From NCBI GenBank assembly GCA_964424805.1, contig CAYRKH010000001.1, forward strand, positions 62,001 to 126,000: a stretch of DNA of 64,000 nt, in the 5' to 3' direction. Made by a program: the position numbers and the translations under genes. Source of the stretch: IDS-8 sp964424805 (GTDB taxonomy: Bacteria; Pseudomonadota; Gammaproteobacteria; Steroidobacterales; Woeseiaceae). The notes beneath the pieces were generated by a model. The model did not search any database. It saw nothing but the letters and a program-made list of their open reading frames with translations, and was not told the origin of the DNA. Below, one piece after another: positions 8,102-15,470 of this stretch. Numbering within the stretch: the stretch's first letter is position 1; every line of letters starts with the position of its first letter.

Positions 8102-8589
8102 CGGTTCTTCTCCGTTGTCAGGGTCCGTTCGAGGTTGCCCAGTAAAGCATAGAGCTGTTCCAGGTTCTCCTCACCGAAGGCCTGCTCCAGGTCCCGGTAG
8201 ATGGCTTCGGAGGAAGGAGCAATGCGGTGGAACAGCCGTTTCCCGGCGGCCGTCAGGCTGACTTCGTGGCGGCGCTGGTCGGCGTTCAACGGGCGGCGCC
8301 TGATCAGGCGCCGCCCGGCCAGGAACCTCAGGATGCGGGAAAGGCTCGGCGGCAGCAGGAAGCTGTGCGCGGCGAGCTCGGACACCTCCAGCGGCTCCCG
8401 TTCGGCCAGCACCCGGATCACGCGCCACTGCTGCTCGGTCAGGCCGTGGTCGCGGAGCATGCGGCGGAAGCGCTCCATCACGGCTTCCCGCGCGCGCAGC
8501 AGGGTCATGGGAAGCGAGCGCCTGAGCGGGCGCAGGGCGGTATCGGCGCCTGGCGTACCGCGGCTCGCGCTGCCGACCCCCTGTCTCAT
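8098..8589 (-). CDS. hpaR: MarR-family repressor, HpaR-like (homoprotocatechuate operon regulator)
   Basis: The 163-residue protein starts at ATG 8589 (ATGA overlap with the hpaG-like stop). From about residue 28 it follows HpaR closely: LLRAREAVMERFRRMLRDHGLTEQ, then a winged helix-turn-helix (QWRVIRVLAEREPLEVSELA, PPSLSRILRFL) and a basic wing with NADQRRHEVSLT. HpaR represses the meta-cleavage operon until the aromatic acid binds. It sits in the minus operon that it probably controls, and a perfect 16-bp palindrome at 10411-10426 in the divergent promoter is the obvious operator. The N-terminal 25 residues are an unmodelled extension; starting at an internal Met (MTLLRAREAVMERF) would give the usual length. 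Confidence 0.85.
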   Translation of the reverse strand: MRQGVGSASRGTPGADTALRPLRRSLPMTLLRAREAVMERFRRMLRDHGLTEQQWRVIRVLAEREPLEVSELAAHSFLLPPSLSRILRFLAGRRLIRRRPLNADQRRHEVSLTAAGKRLFHRIAPSSEAIYRDLEQAFGEENLEQLYALLGNLERTLTTEKNR

Positions 8590-9449
8590 GTACCCGCGTC
8601 GGCGGCGACGGTGTTCGACAGCACGCCTATCCCGTCGGCTTCGACGGTGACGGTATCGCCCACGTCGAGGTAGCGCGGCGGCTCGAGCCTCGCGCCGGAG
8701 CCGCTGGGGGTGCCGGTCGCGATCACGTCGCCCGGCTTCAGCCGGTAGAAGGTCGACAGGTAATGAATGAGATAGCGGAATGGAAAAAGCAGGTTGGCGG
8801 TCGTGTCGTCCTGGCGGAGCTCGCCATTCACCGTCGTTCGCAGCCGGAAGTCGCTTAAGGGAGCGACCTCGTCGGCGGTGACGAGCCACGGCCCGAGCGC
8901 GCCGCTGTGCTCGAAGTTCTTGCCCTGGGTGACGTTGAACTTGGCGTGGCGGAGCCAGTCCCGGACCGATCCCTCGTTCATGAGCGAGACGCCGGCGACG
9001 TGCTCGTGTGCCCGGGCTTCCGGAATACGCCGGCCCTCCCGGCCGATCACCAGGGCGATCTCGCCCTCGTAGTCGAGCTGCTCGGATTCGGGCGGTTTGA
9101 CCAGCGGCTGCGCGTGCCCCGTGAGCGATTCGCGGGCGCGCATGAACACGCTGGGATACGGCGGGGCGGCGGAGCCGTCCTTGTACTCGGCGTTGCGGTC
9201 GGGATAGTTCACCCCGATGCAGATGATCTTCTCGGGATTCGGGATCGTCGGCAGGAACCGGACCTCGTCGCAGGCGAAATCGGCCGGCGCGGACTCGGCG
9301 GCCCGGCGCAGCACGGCCGTTGCATCGGCACGCAGCACCGCGCGCAGGTCGGGGAACCCGGGCAGGCGGCGGCCGAGATCGACGATGCCGGTGTCCGTCA
9401 CCGCGCCGAAGCTTGCACGTCCGCGGCTTTCGAAGCTCGCGAGTTTCAC
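8586..9449 (-). CDS. Fumarylacetoacetate hydrolase-family protein, HpaG-like isomerase/decarboxylase (single domain)
   Basis: The product has 287 residues from GTG 9449, which overlaps the upstream aldolase stop (GTGA). It has an N-terminal small domain, then the FAH fold starting IICIGVNYPDRNAEY, with the metal-binding acids in LDYEGEIALVIG. The usual NDxSxRD motif reads MNEGSVRDW, with Glu replacing the normal Asp. Enterobacterial HpaG is a tandem of two such domains that decarboxylates and isomerises 5-oxopent-3-ene-1,2,5-tricarboxylate; here there is one domain. Neighbours hpaF, hpaE, hpaR and a DapA-type aldolase place it in lower-pathway processing of a ring-cleavage product. Simple acylpyruvate hydrolysis is the alternative. 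Confidence 0.8.
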   Translation of the reverse strand: MKLASFESRGRASFGAVTDTGIVDLGRRLPGFPDLRAVLRADATAVLRRAAESAPADFACDEVRFLPTIPNPEKIICIGVNYPDRNAEYKDGSAAPPYPSVFMRARESLTGHAQPLVKPPESEQLDYEGEIALVIGREGRRIPEARAHEHVAGVSLMNEGSVRDWLRHAKFNVTQGKNFEHSGALGPWLVTADEVAPLSDFRLRTTVNGELRQDDTTANLLFPFRYLIHYLSTFYRLKPGDVIATGTPSGSGARLEPPRYLDVGDTVTVEADGIGVLSNTVAADAGT

Positions 9450-10357
9450 GCGCGCGATGCCGGGCCGGCCAGGCCGGCGCGTTCCAGCACGCCGTCGAGC
9501 CGCTGTTCCACTTCCTTCGTTGCCGGTGCGTTCGGCAGCCGGTGGCTGTTCTCTGAGAGCAGGCCGAGGCGCTTCATCATGTATTTCACGGGGATCGGGT
9601 TCGTGTCGTAGAACACGGCCTGGTTGATCTCGAGAAGGGCTTCGTGCAGCGCGCGGGCCCGCGGCAGGTCCCCGGCGTCGACGGCGTCGCAGAGATCCGC
9701 GAGCGCGCGCGGCCGCAGGTTGCCGACGGCATTCATGAGGCCGCAGGCGCCGATCGCCATCATCGGGAACGACAGCTCTTCCAGGCCGACGAAAATCCGG
9801 AACTCCGGCCCGAGCCGCGTGAGCGCGGCGGACGCGAAGCCCAGGTCGTTCACCGCGTGCTTCATGCCGACGAAGGTCGGCGATTTGTCGCGCAGCTCCA
9901 TGAGCGTGTCGAGCGTGACGCTGACCGCCGTGCGGCCGGGGATGTGGTACACCATCCAGGGCGTGTCGTGCTGCGACGCCAGCCGAAGGTAGTACTGCAC
10001 GAGGCCCCGCTGGGGCGGGCGCAGGTAATAGGGGGTAACGATCAGCAGGGCATCGGCGCCGGCGGCGACGGCGTGGCGGGTGAGGACCTCGGATTCCGCG
10101 AGCGACTGCGATCCCGTCGCGGCGACCACCGGAAGGCGCCCGCCGACCGCTTCCATCGCCACGTCCACGAGCCGGTTGCGCTCGTCGACGGACAGTGTCG
10201 AGGGCTCGGCCGTGGTGCCGTTGACCAGTATGCCGTGGGATCCCTGCTCGAGCTGGTATTCGCACAGCGCGGCAAAGGCGTCGTAGTCCACGGCATCGTC
10301 ACGAAAGGGCGTGATGAGGGGTGGAATGGAACCGCGCAGGCGGCTCAGGTCGTTCAT
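9446..10357 (-). CDS. DapA/NAL-family class I aldolase
   Basis: This 303-residue TIM-barrel protein of the dihydrodipicolinate synthase family has the substrate loop NGTTAEPSTLS (residues 47-57), Tyr110 (TPYYLRPP), Tyr137 (MVYHIPGRT) and the Schiff-base Lys166 (FVGMKHAVND). Members cleave or form C-C bonds next to a 2-keto acid. It is the first gene of the minus hpa-type operon, so it is likely to take the place of HpaI (2,4-dihydroxyhept-2-ene-1,7-dioate aldolase), which belongs to a different family. True lysine biosynthesis is unlikely in this context. No HpaH-like hydratase is visible, so an upstream step is missing or is done elsewhere. Confidence 0.85.
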   Translation of the reverse strand: MNDLSRLRGSIPPLITPFRDDAVDYDAFAALCEYQLEQGSHGILVNGTTAEPSTLSVDERNRLVDVAMEAVGGRLPVVAATGSQSLAESEVLTRHAVAAGADALLIVTPYYLRPPQRGLVQYYLRLASQHDTPWMVYHIPGRTAVSVTLDTLMELRDKSPTFVGMKHAVNDLGFASAALTRLGPEFRIFVGLEELSFPMMAIGACGLMNAVGNLRPRALADLCDAVDAGDLPRARALHEALLEINQAVFYDTNPIPVKYMMKRLGLLSENSHRLPNAPATKEVEQRLDGVLERAGLAGPASRA

Positions 10358-10378
10358 TGAACAATACTCCCGAATCTA

Positions 10379-10406
10379 TTGACCCGGTCGGCGCGAGTGT
10401 TACCAT
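10379..10406 (+). promoter_or_regulatory. Putative promoter of hpaFE-ligAB operon
   Basis: TTGACC (10379-10384, 5 of 6 to the -35 consensus) and TACCAT (10401-10406, 4 of 6 to -10) are 16 bases apart, in front of hpaF (ATG 10438) and just upstream of the palindrome at 10411-10426. This was assigned by eye. Confidence 0.5.
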
Positions 10407-10410
10407 AGAT

Positions 10411-10426
10411 AATTAACATGTTAATT
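10411..10426. promoter_or_regulatory. Perfect 16-bp palindrome, probable HpaR operator
   Basis: AATTAACATGTTAATT is a perfect palindrome in the 80-base gap between the divergent aldolase gene (start 10357) and hpaF (start 10438). It is AT-rich in a GC-rich setting and lies just downstream of the predicted -10 box, where a MarR-type repressor would block transcription. The hpaR gene is two genes away. Binding by HpaR is inferred. Confidence 0.7.
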
Positions 10427-10437
10427 GGATCGGGTCA

Positions 10438-10842
10438 ATGCCGCACCAGGTAGTGGAGTACTCCGCCAATCTCGAGGGCGCGCTCGACATACGCGGCCTG
10501 GTCGATTGCCTGCACGAGGCGGCCCTGCAGACCGGCACCTTCCCGCTGGCGGGATTGCGCACGCGCGCGGTGCGGCGCGACGTTTACCGAATCGCGGACG
10601 GCCATCCGGACAATGCCTTCGTGCACGTGCTGCTGCGCATCCGCTTCGGGCGTTCGCTTGCCGACCGGGAGCGCGCCGCCGACAGCATCTCGCAGGCGCT
10701 GTTCGAATTCCTGGCCGACCTGAGCGCCGAACGGCCGCTGGCAATTTCATTCGACATCCAGGACATCGATCCGCATACCAACCGCAAGAGCAACAATCTC
10801 CGCGGTTACCTTGCCGAGCGCGGCCGCGGGGGCGGCGAATGA
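10438..10842 (+). CDS. hpaF: 5-carboxymethyl-2-hydroxymuconate isomerase
   Basis: This 134-residue member of the CHMI branch of the tautomerase superfamily starts MPHQVVEYSAN; Pro2 becomes the N-terminal catalytic proline after Met removal, as in E. coli HpaF (MPHFIVECSDN). It also shares FPLAGLRTRA, the YRIADGHPDNAFVHV block and SFDIQDIDP with that enzyme. It ketonises 5-carboxymethyl-2-hydroxymuconate in homoprotocatechuate meta-cleavage. It is first in the operon with hpaE (ATGA overlap), a LigAB dioxygenase and a monooxygenase, directly downstream of the palindromic operator. This is the most specific pathway marker in the cluster. Confidence 0.88.
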   Translation: MPHQVVEYSANLEGALDIRGLVDCLHEAALQTGTFPLAGLRTRAVRRDVYRIADGHPDNAFVHVLLRIRFGRSLADRERAADSISQALFEFLADLSAERPLAISFDIQDIDPHTNRKSNNLRGYLAERGRGGGE

Positions 10843-12356
10843 GCACGTCGCTCGAGCAGAACCGGAACGATTGCGAAGCCCTGCTCGAGCGTTTCCGGCG
10901 CGACACCCTCGGGCATTTCATCGGCGGGGAACGCACACCGGGCACGTCGGGTGAAAGTTTCGAGAACGTCTCGCCGGTCGACGGCGCGTCGATGGGCCGG
11001 GTTGCCGCCGGCAGCGCCGATGACGTGGAGCGTGCCTGCGCCGCGGCCGACGCCGCGTTCAGCGACTGGCGGCGCACCTCGGGCAAGGTCCGGCGTCGCC
11101 TCCTGCTGGCGGTCGCCGACGGTATTGCGGCGCGCAGCCGTGAGATCGCGCTCGTCGAGAGCGCGGATACGGGGCAGCCGATCCGCTTCATGAGCAAGGC
11201 GGCGGCCCGCGGCGCCGACAATTTCCGCTTTTTTGCCGATCGCGCGCCCGACGCTGCCGACGGCCTCGCGCTGCCGGCGGACGAGCACCTGAACTACACG
11301 ATGCGGCAGCCGATCGGCCCGGTGGGCGTCATCACGCCGTGGAACACGCCGTTCATGCTCGCGACGTGGAAGATCGCGCCGGCGCTCGCGGCCGGCTGCA
11401 CGGTGGTGCACAAGCCGGCGGAGTGGACGCCGCTCTCCGCGGCGATCCTCGCGGAAATCTGCGCGGAAGCCGGGCTGCCGCCGGGCGTGCTGAACGGCGT
11501 CAACGGCAGCGGCGAGACGGCCGGGCGGGCGGTCACCGAGCATCCCGCGATCCGGGCGGTAGCCTTCGTCGGGGAAACCGTCACCGGCAGCCGCATCATG
11601 CGCCAGGGTGCGGAGACCCTGAAGCGGGTACATTTCGAGCTCGGCGGCAAGAACCCGGTGATCGTGTTCGACGATGCCAATCTCGATCGCGCGCTGGACG
11701 CGGTCGTGTTCATGATCTACAGCCTCAACGGTGAGCGCTGCACGTCGTCCAGCCGCCTGCTCGTCCAGAAGTCCATCGAGGAAACCTTCATTGCAAAGCT
11801 TACGGAACGCATCGGCCGGTTGAAGGTCGGCCACCCGCTGGACCCGGCAACGGAAATCGGTCCGCTGGTGCATCCCCGGCACGTCGAGAAAGTCACCGGC
11901 TATTTCGCTCGTGCCGAAGCCGGCGGTGCACGCATCGCGGCGGGCGGCGCCGCCGCGGCAGGGGGCGGCAACTACGTGCAGCCCACGCTGTTCACCGGCG
12001 CCACGAACGACATGGCAATCGCGCAGGAGGAGATATTCGGTCCCGTGCTGACGGCGATGACCTTCGATGACGAGATCGAGGCGCTGCGCCTCGCGAACGA
12101 CGTCCGCTACGGCCTCGCCGCGTACGTCTGGACGTCCGATATCGGCCGCGGGCATCGCCTGGCGCGCGCCCTCGATGCCGGCATGGTCTGGATCAACTCC
12201 GAAAACAACCGGCACCTGCCCGCGCCGTTCGGCGGCATGAAAGCCAGCGGCATCGGCCGCGACGGCGGCGACTACAGCTTCGACTTCTACATGGAAACCA
12301 AGAACGTGTGCGTGGCGCTCGATACCCACCGCGTGCCGGTGCTGGGCGGCGCATGA
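10839..12356 (+). CDS. hpaE: 5-carboxymethyl-2-hydroxymuconate semialdehyde dehydrogenase (ALDH family)
   Basis: The product has 505 residues from ATG 10839 (overlaps the hpaF stop). It is an NAD(P)-dependent aldehyde dehydrogenase with the Asn of TPWNTPFM, the glycine motif VGETVTGS, the general base Glu in FELGGKNP (about 267) and the nucleophile Cys in GERCTSS (about 301). HpaE oxidises the ring-cleavage semialdehyde to 5-carboxymethyl-2-hydroxymuconate, the substrate of the adjacent HpaF. Pairing with hpaF makes this assignment better than a generic ALDH. An N-terminal extension of about 20 residues precedes the usual start FIGGERTPG. The stop overlaps the LigA-like gene. Confidence 0.87.
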   Translation: MSTSLEQNRNDCEALLERFRRDTLGHFIGGERTPGTSGESFENVSPVDGASMGRVAAGSADDVERACAAADAAFSDWRRTSGKVRRRLLLAVADGIAARSREIALVESADTGQPIRFMSKAAARGADNFRFFADRAPDAADGLALPADEHLNYTMRQPIGPVGVITPWNTPFMLATWKIAPALAAGCTVVHKPAEWTPLSAAILAEICAEAGLPPGVLNGVNGSGETAGRAVTEHPAIRAVAFVGETVTGSRIMRQGAETLKRVHFELGGKNPVIVFDDANLDRALDAVVFMIYSLNGERCTSSSRLLVQKSIEETFIAKLTERIGRLKVGHPLDPATEIGPLVHPRHVEKVTGYFARAEAGGARIAAGGAAAAGGGNYVQPTLFTGATNDMAIAQEEIFGPVLTAMTFDDEIEALRLANDVRYGLAAYVWTSDIGRGHRLARALDAGMVWINSENNRHLPAPFGGMKASGIGRDGGDYSFDFYMETKNVCVALDTHRVPVLGGA

Positions 12357-12688
12357 GCCTTTACCAGGTACAGAAGGTCCTCTACGCGCTCAATCGCGAC
12401 GCCCGGGTGCAGGAGCAGTTCCGCGAGGAACCCGCCCGGCTGCTGCGCGATTACGACCTGACCGACGAGGAGCGGCAGGCACTGGTCGACGGCGATATCG
12501 GTCTCCTGTACGTGCTCGGCGTGAACGGCCAGATCCTGATGCACTTTGCCGCTTTCCTCGGCATCGCATGGTTCGACTACCTCGAGCTGATGCGCGATGG
12601 CGTGCGGCGGCACGGCCCGGTGCGCGCCGGGGTCTACGCGATGACCGGGGGAGGGGAGAGCTTCACCGTGGAGGAGCAGCGCCGATGA
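12353..12688 (+). CDS. LigA-like small subunit of an extradiol dioxygenase
   Basis: This 111-residue helical protein of the LigA family (protocatechuate 4,5-dioxygenase alpha-type) has the family core YALNRDARVQEQFREEPARLL, LTDEERQALVDGDIGLLYVLGVNG. LigA caps the active site of the LigB catalytic subunit, which is encoded next with an ATGA overlap. Coupled ligA-ligB genes indicate a heteromeric class III extradiol enzyme. Enterobacterial homoprotocatechuate dioxygenase (HpaD) has no LigA partner, so a different enzyme serves this cluster. There is no catalytic residue of its own to check. Confidence 0.85.
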   Translation: MSLYQVQKVLYALNRDARVQEQFREEPARLLRDYDLTDEERQALVDGDIGLLYVLGVNGQILMHFAAFLGIAWFDYLELMRDGVRRHGPVRAGVYAMTGGGESFTVEEQRR

Positions 12689-13512
12689 GCCTGGTGTACG
12701 CGGGCGTCTGCAGCCATGCGCCGGGCATCACCGGGCGCGCCGGGCTGGTAGAGAACAAGCCGCTGCGGGATGCTTTTTACGCGGCGCTGGACGCCGAGCG
12801 GCGCGCGATCGAGGCCGCGAAGCCCTGCGCGCTCGTTGTCGTCGCCGCGGAGCATTTCGCGAATTTTTTCATGAACAACATGCCCGCGTACTGCATCGGC
12901 ATCGGCGACAGGCATCACGGACCGATCGAGGATACGGAGTGGCTGGGCATCGAACGCCGCGAGGTCCCCGGCGCGCCGGCGCTCGGGCTCGCGCTTGCGA
13001 CCGAGATCATGCAGACGGTGGACGTGGCGTACGCCGAGGAATGGAAGTTCGATCACGGGATCATGGTGCCGCTGCACTTCCTGACGCCGCGCTACGACCT
13101 GCCCGTCATCCCGGTCAATATCAACTGCCAGGGACCGCCGCTCACGCCGCTGCACCGCGCCTGGGCGTTCGGCGAGGCGCTGCGGCGTGCCTGCGACCGC
13201 GTGCAAGAGCGCGTGGCGGTTATCGGCACGGGCGGCATTTCACACTGGCCGGCGACGCCCGACTCGGGAAAGATCAACGAGAGCTGGGACCGGGAGTGCC
13301 TCGACCGGCTGATGCGGCAGGACCGCGAGGCGCTGCTCGGCTACGGCGATACGGAAACCTACCGCGATGCCGGGCAGGGCGGCTTCGAGATCCGCACCTA
13401 CATCGCGGCGGCCGCCGCGGCGCGCGGGCCGGGCACGCTGAAGTTCTACACGGCGGAGCTGCCGATCTTCGCCGTGGGCTGCACGGTCGCGCGCTTCGAA
13501 CTGGCGCACTGA
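12685..13512 (+). CDS. Class III (LigB-type) extradiol ring-cleavage dioxygenase, catalytic subunit
   Basis: The 275-residue product shows the LigB-family iron ligands His11 (CSHAPGI) and His57 (AAEHFANFF), a catalytic His in GTGGISHWP, and a C-terminal acidic ligand in the AELPIFAVG region. The enzyme opens a catechol next to its hydroxyls. It overlaps the LigA subunit gene and is followed by a flavin aromatic hydroxylase that could make the catechol. Given hpaE and hpaF next door, homoprotocatechuate (3,4-dihydroxyphenylacetate) or a close carboxymethyl-catechol is the expected substrate. The sequence looks as near to dihydroxyphenylpropionate- or gallate-type enzymes, so substrate is inferred from context only. 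Confidence 0.87.
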   Translation: MSLVYAGVCSHAPGITGRAGLVENKPLRDAFYAALDAERRAIEAAKPCALVVVAAEHFANFFMNNMPAYCIGIGDRHHGPIEDTEWLGIERREVPGAPALGLALATEIMQTVDVAYAEEWKFDHGIMVPLHFLTPRYDLPVIPVNINCQGPPLTPLHRAWAFGEALRRACDRVQERVAVIGTGGISHWPATPDSGKINESWDRECLDRLMRQDREALLGYGDTETYRDAGQGGFEIRTYIAAAAAARGPGTLKFYTAELPIFAVGCTVARFELAH

Positions 13513-13540
13513 CGGGGCCGCGGGCGGCGCGGGGGATGGC

Positions 13541-15241
13541 ATGAGACCGGCGGGGCGGGGCGAGCTCGATTCCCTTTACTTCCGGTATCCGTACTACCCG
13601 TTCCGCAGGCCGCCGGAGCTCGACGGTGCGCGTCCGCTGCATCCGGTCGCCATCGCCGGCGCGGGGCCGGTCGGTCTCGCCGCCGCCCTCGAGCTCGCGC
13701 GCCGGGGGATCGCCTGCGTGGTGCTGGATCGCAAGCACACCGTCAACGACGGCAGCCGTGCCATCTGCGTGTCCCGCCACAGCTTCGAGACGCTGCAGCA
13801 GCTCGGCGTGTCAAAACGCTTCGAAACCAAGGCCCTCGGCTGGACGCGCGGGCGCTGCTACTACCGCGACCGCCTGATCTATCGCCTGGAAATGCCGCAT
13901 TCGGAGCACGAACGCTTCCTGCCGATGTACAACCTCCAGCAGCAGTACATCGAGCAGTTCCTCATCGAGCGGGCCGCGGCTTTTCCCGACCTGGTCGACC
14001 TGCGGTGGCAGAGCGAACTGACCGGCGTCAGCGAGGACGGGGACGAAATCGTGTCGACGGTCGAAACGGCCGCGGGCGCGTACCGGCTGCGTTCAAGCTA
14101 CCTGGTCGCGGCGGACGGCGCGGCCAGCTCCGTCCGCAAGTTCCTCGGGCTGCGCCTCAACGGGGAGAACCTGCCGGGGCGCTACGTGATCGCCGACGTG
14201 GCGATGCAGCACGACTTCCCGACCGAGCGCCGGTCGTTCTTCGAATCCGCGGCCAACCCCGATTCCACGATCCTGATCCACCGCCAGCCGGACGACATCT
14301 GGCGCGTGGACTGGCAGCTCCGCGATCGCGAGGACCCGGACGCTGCCATCGCGGAAAAGAACGTACGCTGTCGCGTGCAGGCGATCCTCGACATGATCGG
14401 GCACGACGGTGACTGGGAGCTGGAGTGGTGGAGCATCTACACCGCCAATACCCTCTGCCTGGACGAATACCGGCACGGGCGCATCCTGTTCGCCGGCGAC
14501 GCGGCGCACATCGTGCCGATCTTCGGGGTGCGCGGGCTGAACAACGGGTTCGACGACGCGATCAACGCGGCCTGGAAGCTCGCGTACGTGCTCGCCGGCC
14601 GCGCCGGGGACGAACTGCTCGACAGCTACACGCCGGAACGCCGGGGCGCGACGCTCGACGTGTTCCGCAATGCCGGCCGGAGCTCGCGTTTCATGACGCC
14701 GCCGACGCGGGGGTATGCGCTCATGCGCAAGGCGGCCCTGCAGCTTTCGCTGTCGCAGGCGTTCGCGCGCCGGCTGGCCGATCCCCGCCAGGTCGTGCCC
14801 TATACGTACGCGGAAAGCCCGCTCACCAGTCGGCCCGGGCGCGACAGGGAGTTTGCCGGCGGCGTGCCCGCCGGGGCGGCGGCGGTAAACCGCCGGGTCG
14901 GGGACGGCGACTTCCTGCTCGATCACGTCGGGTGCGGGTTCACGGGGCTTTATTTCCACGAGCGCTCGAAGCTGCCCGGGGACGTGCCGACGCTCGCGCG
15001 GCGGCTTGCCGGGATCGACCCGGACTTCCGGCTGGTTTGCGTGTCGCGGGCGGACCCTGGTGGCGCTGAGGTCGATGTGCTGGCGGACGGCGGCGGGAAC
15101 GTCTTCGACGGCTACGGCGCGCGCGATGGGACGTTCTACCTGCTGCGGCCCGACCGTCACGTCGCCGGCCGCTGGTCGACGCTGGCGACAGCGGAAATCG
15201 AGGCGGCGCTTTACAGGGCACTCGGAGGAGGACAACCATGA
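13541..15241 (+). CDS. FAD-dependent aromatic monooxygenase (PHBH/MhpA-like)
   Basis: The product has 566 residues, the size of MhpA-type hydroxylases. The FAD-binding motif is GAGPVG (residues 40-45), with the DG-type motif in LVAADGAASSVRK and the GD motif FAGDAAHIVPIFGVRGLNNGF (about 317-335), followed by a thioredoxin-like C-terminal region. These enzymes hydroxylate a phenol next to the existing OH using NAD(P)H. It lies 28 bases after the dioxygenase gene and overlaps the DUF2783 gene. It probably prepares the catechol for LigAB and would stand in for the HpaBC two-component hydroxylase of classic hpa clusters. ATG 13541 has only a weak ribosome site; a later start is possible, since the FAD fold begins near residue 35. 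Confidence 0.87.
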   Translation: MRPAGRGELDSLYFRYPYYPFRRPPELDGARPLHPVAIAGAGPVGLAAALELARRGIACVVLDRKHTVNDGSRAICVSRHSFETLQQLGVSKRFETKALGWTRGRCYYRDRLIYRLEMPHSEHERFLPMYNLQQQYIEQFLIERAAAFPDLVDLRWQSELTGVSEDGDEIVSTVETAAGAYRLRSSYLVAADGAASSVRKFLGLRLNGENLPGRYVIADVAMQHDFPTERRSFFESAANPDSTILIHRQPDDIWRVDWQLRDREDPDAAIAEKNVRCRVQAILDMIGHDGDWELEWWSIYTANTLCLDEYRHGRILFAGDAAHIVPIFGVRGLNNGFDDAINAAWKLAYVLAGRAGDELLDSYTPERRGATLDVFRNAGRSSRFMTPPTRGYALMRKAALQLSLSQAFARRLADPRQVVPYTYAESPLTSRPGRDREFAGGVPAGAAAVNRRVGDGDFLLDHVGCGFTGLYFHERSKLPGDVPTLARRLAGIDPDFRLVCVSRADPGGAEVDVLADGGGNVFDGYGARDGTFYLLRPDRHVAGRWSTLATAEIEAALYRALGGGQP

Positions 15242-15429
15242 GCAGGCGGCTGCCTTTCGAAGGCCTCGAGCAGGCCTACGATTTGCTGGCGCAGGCGATC
15301 GACGCGGCCGGCCCGGACAAGGAAGCGCTGTTCCTTACCAAGCTGTGCCTGGTGCTGGCGCATCACCTGGGCGATCTCGCGACGTTCGAAGCGGCGATCG
15401 CCGCGGCAAAGGCGGACCTCGACGCCTGA
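15238..15429 (+). CDS. Small DUF2783-type protein
   Basis: This 63-residue, mostly helical protein (GLEQAYDLLAQAIDAAG..., LTKLCLVLAHHLGD, FEAAIAAAKADL) starts at ATG 15238 overlapping the monooxygenase stop. It matches the DUF2783 family, which is typically encoded directly behind this type of flavin monooxygenase; the function is unknown. It could be a small stabilising or regulatory subunit of the hydroxylase. It is the last gene of the operon; dusA starts 41 bases later and looks independent. Confidence 0.7.
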   Translation: MSRRLPFEGLEQAYDLLAQAIDAAGPDKEALFLTKLCLVLAHHLGDLATFEAAIAAAKADLDA

Positions 15430-15470
15430 GGCGGTTCGCGCCGTCACGCGTATCCTGAGAAAATAGCGGT

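Noticed and set aside
9446..10357. Lysine biosynthesis DapA
   Set aside because: The family is right and the Schiff-base Lys is present, but the operon context (HpaG-like, HpaR, PaaK, HpaE/F) points to a catabolic aldolase.
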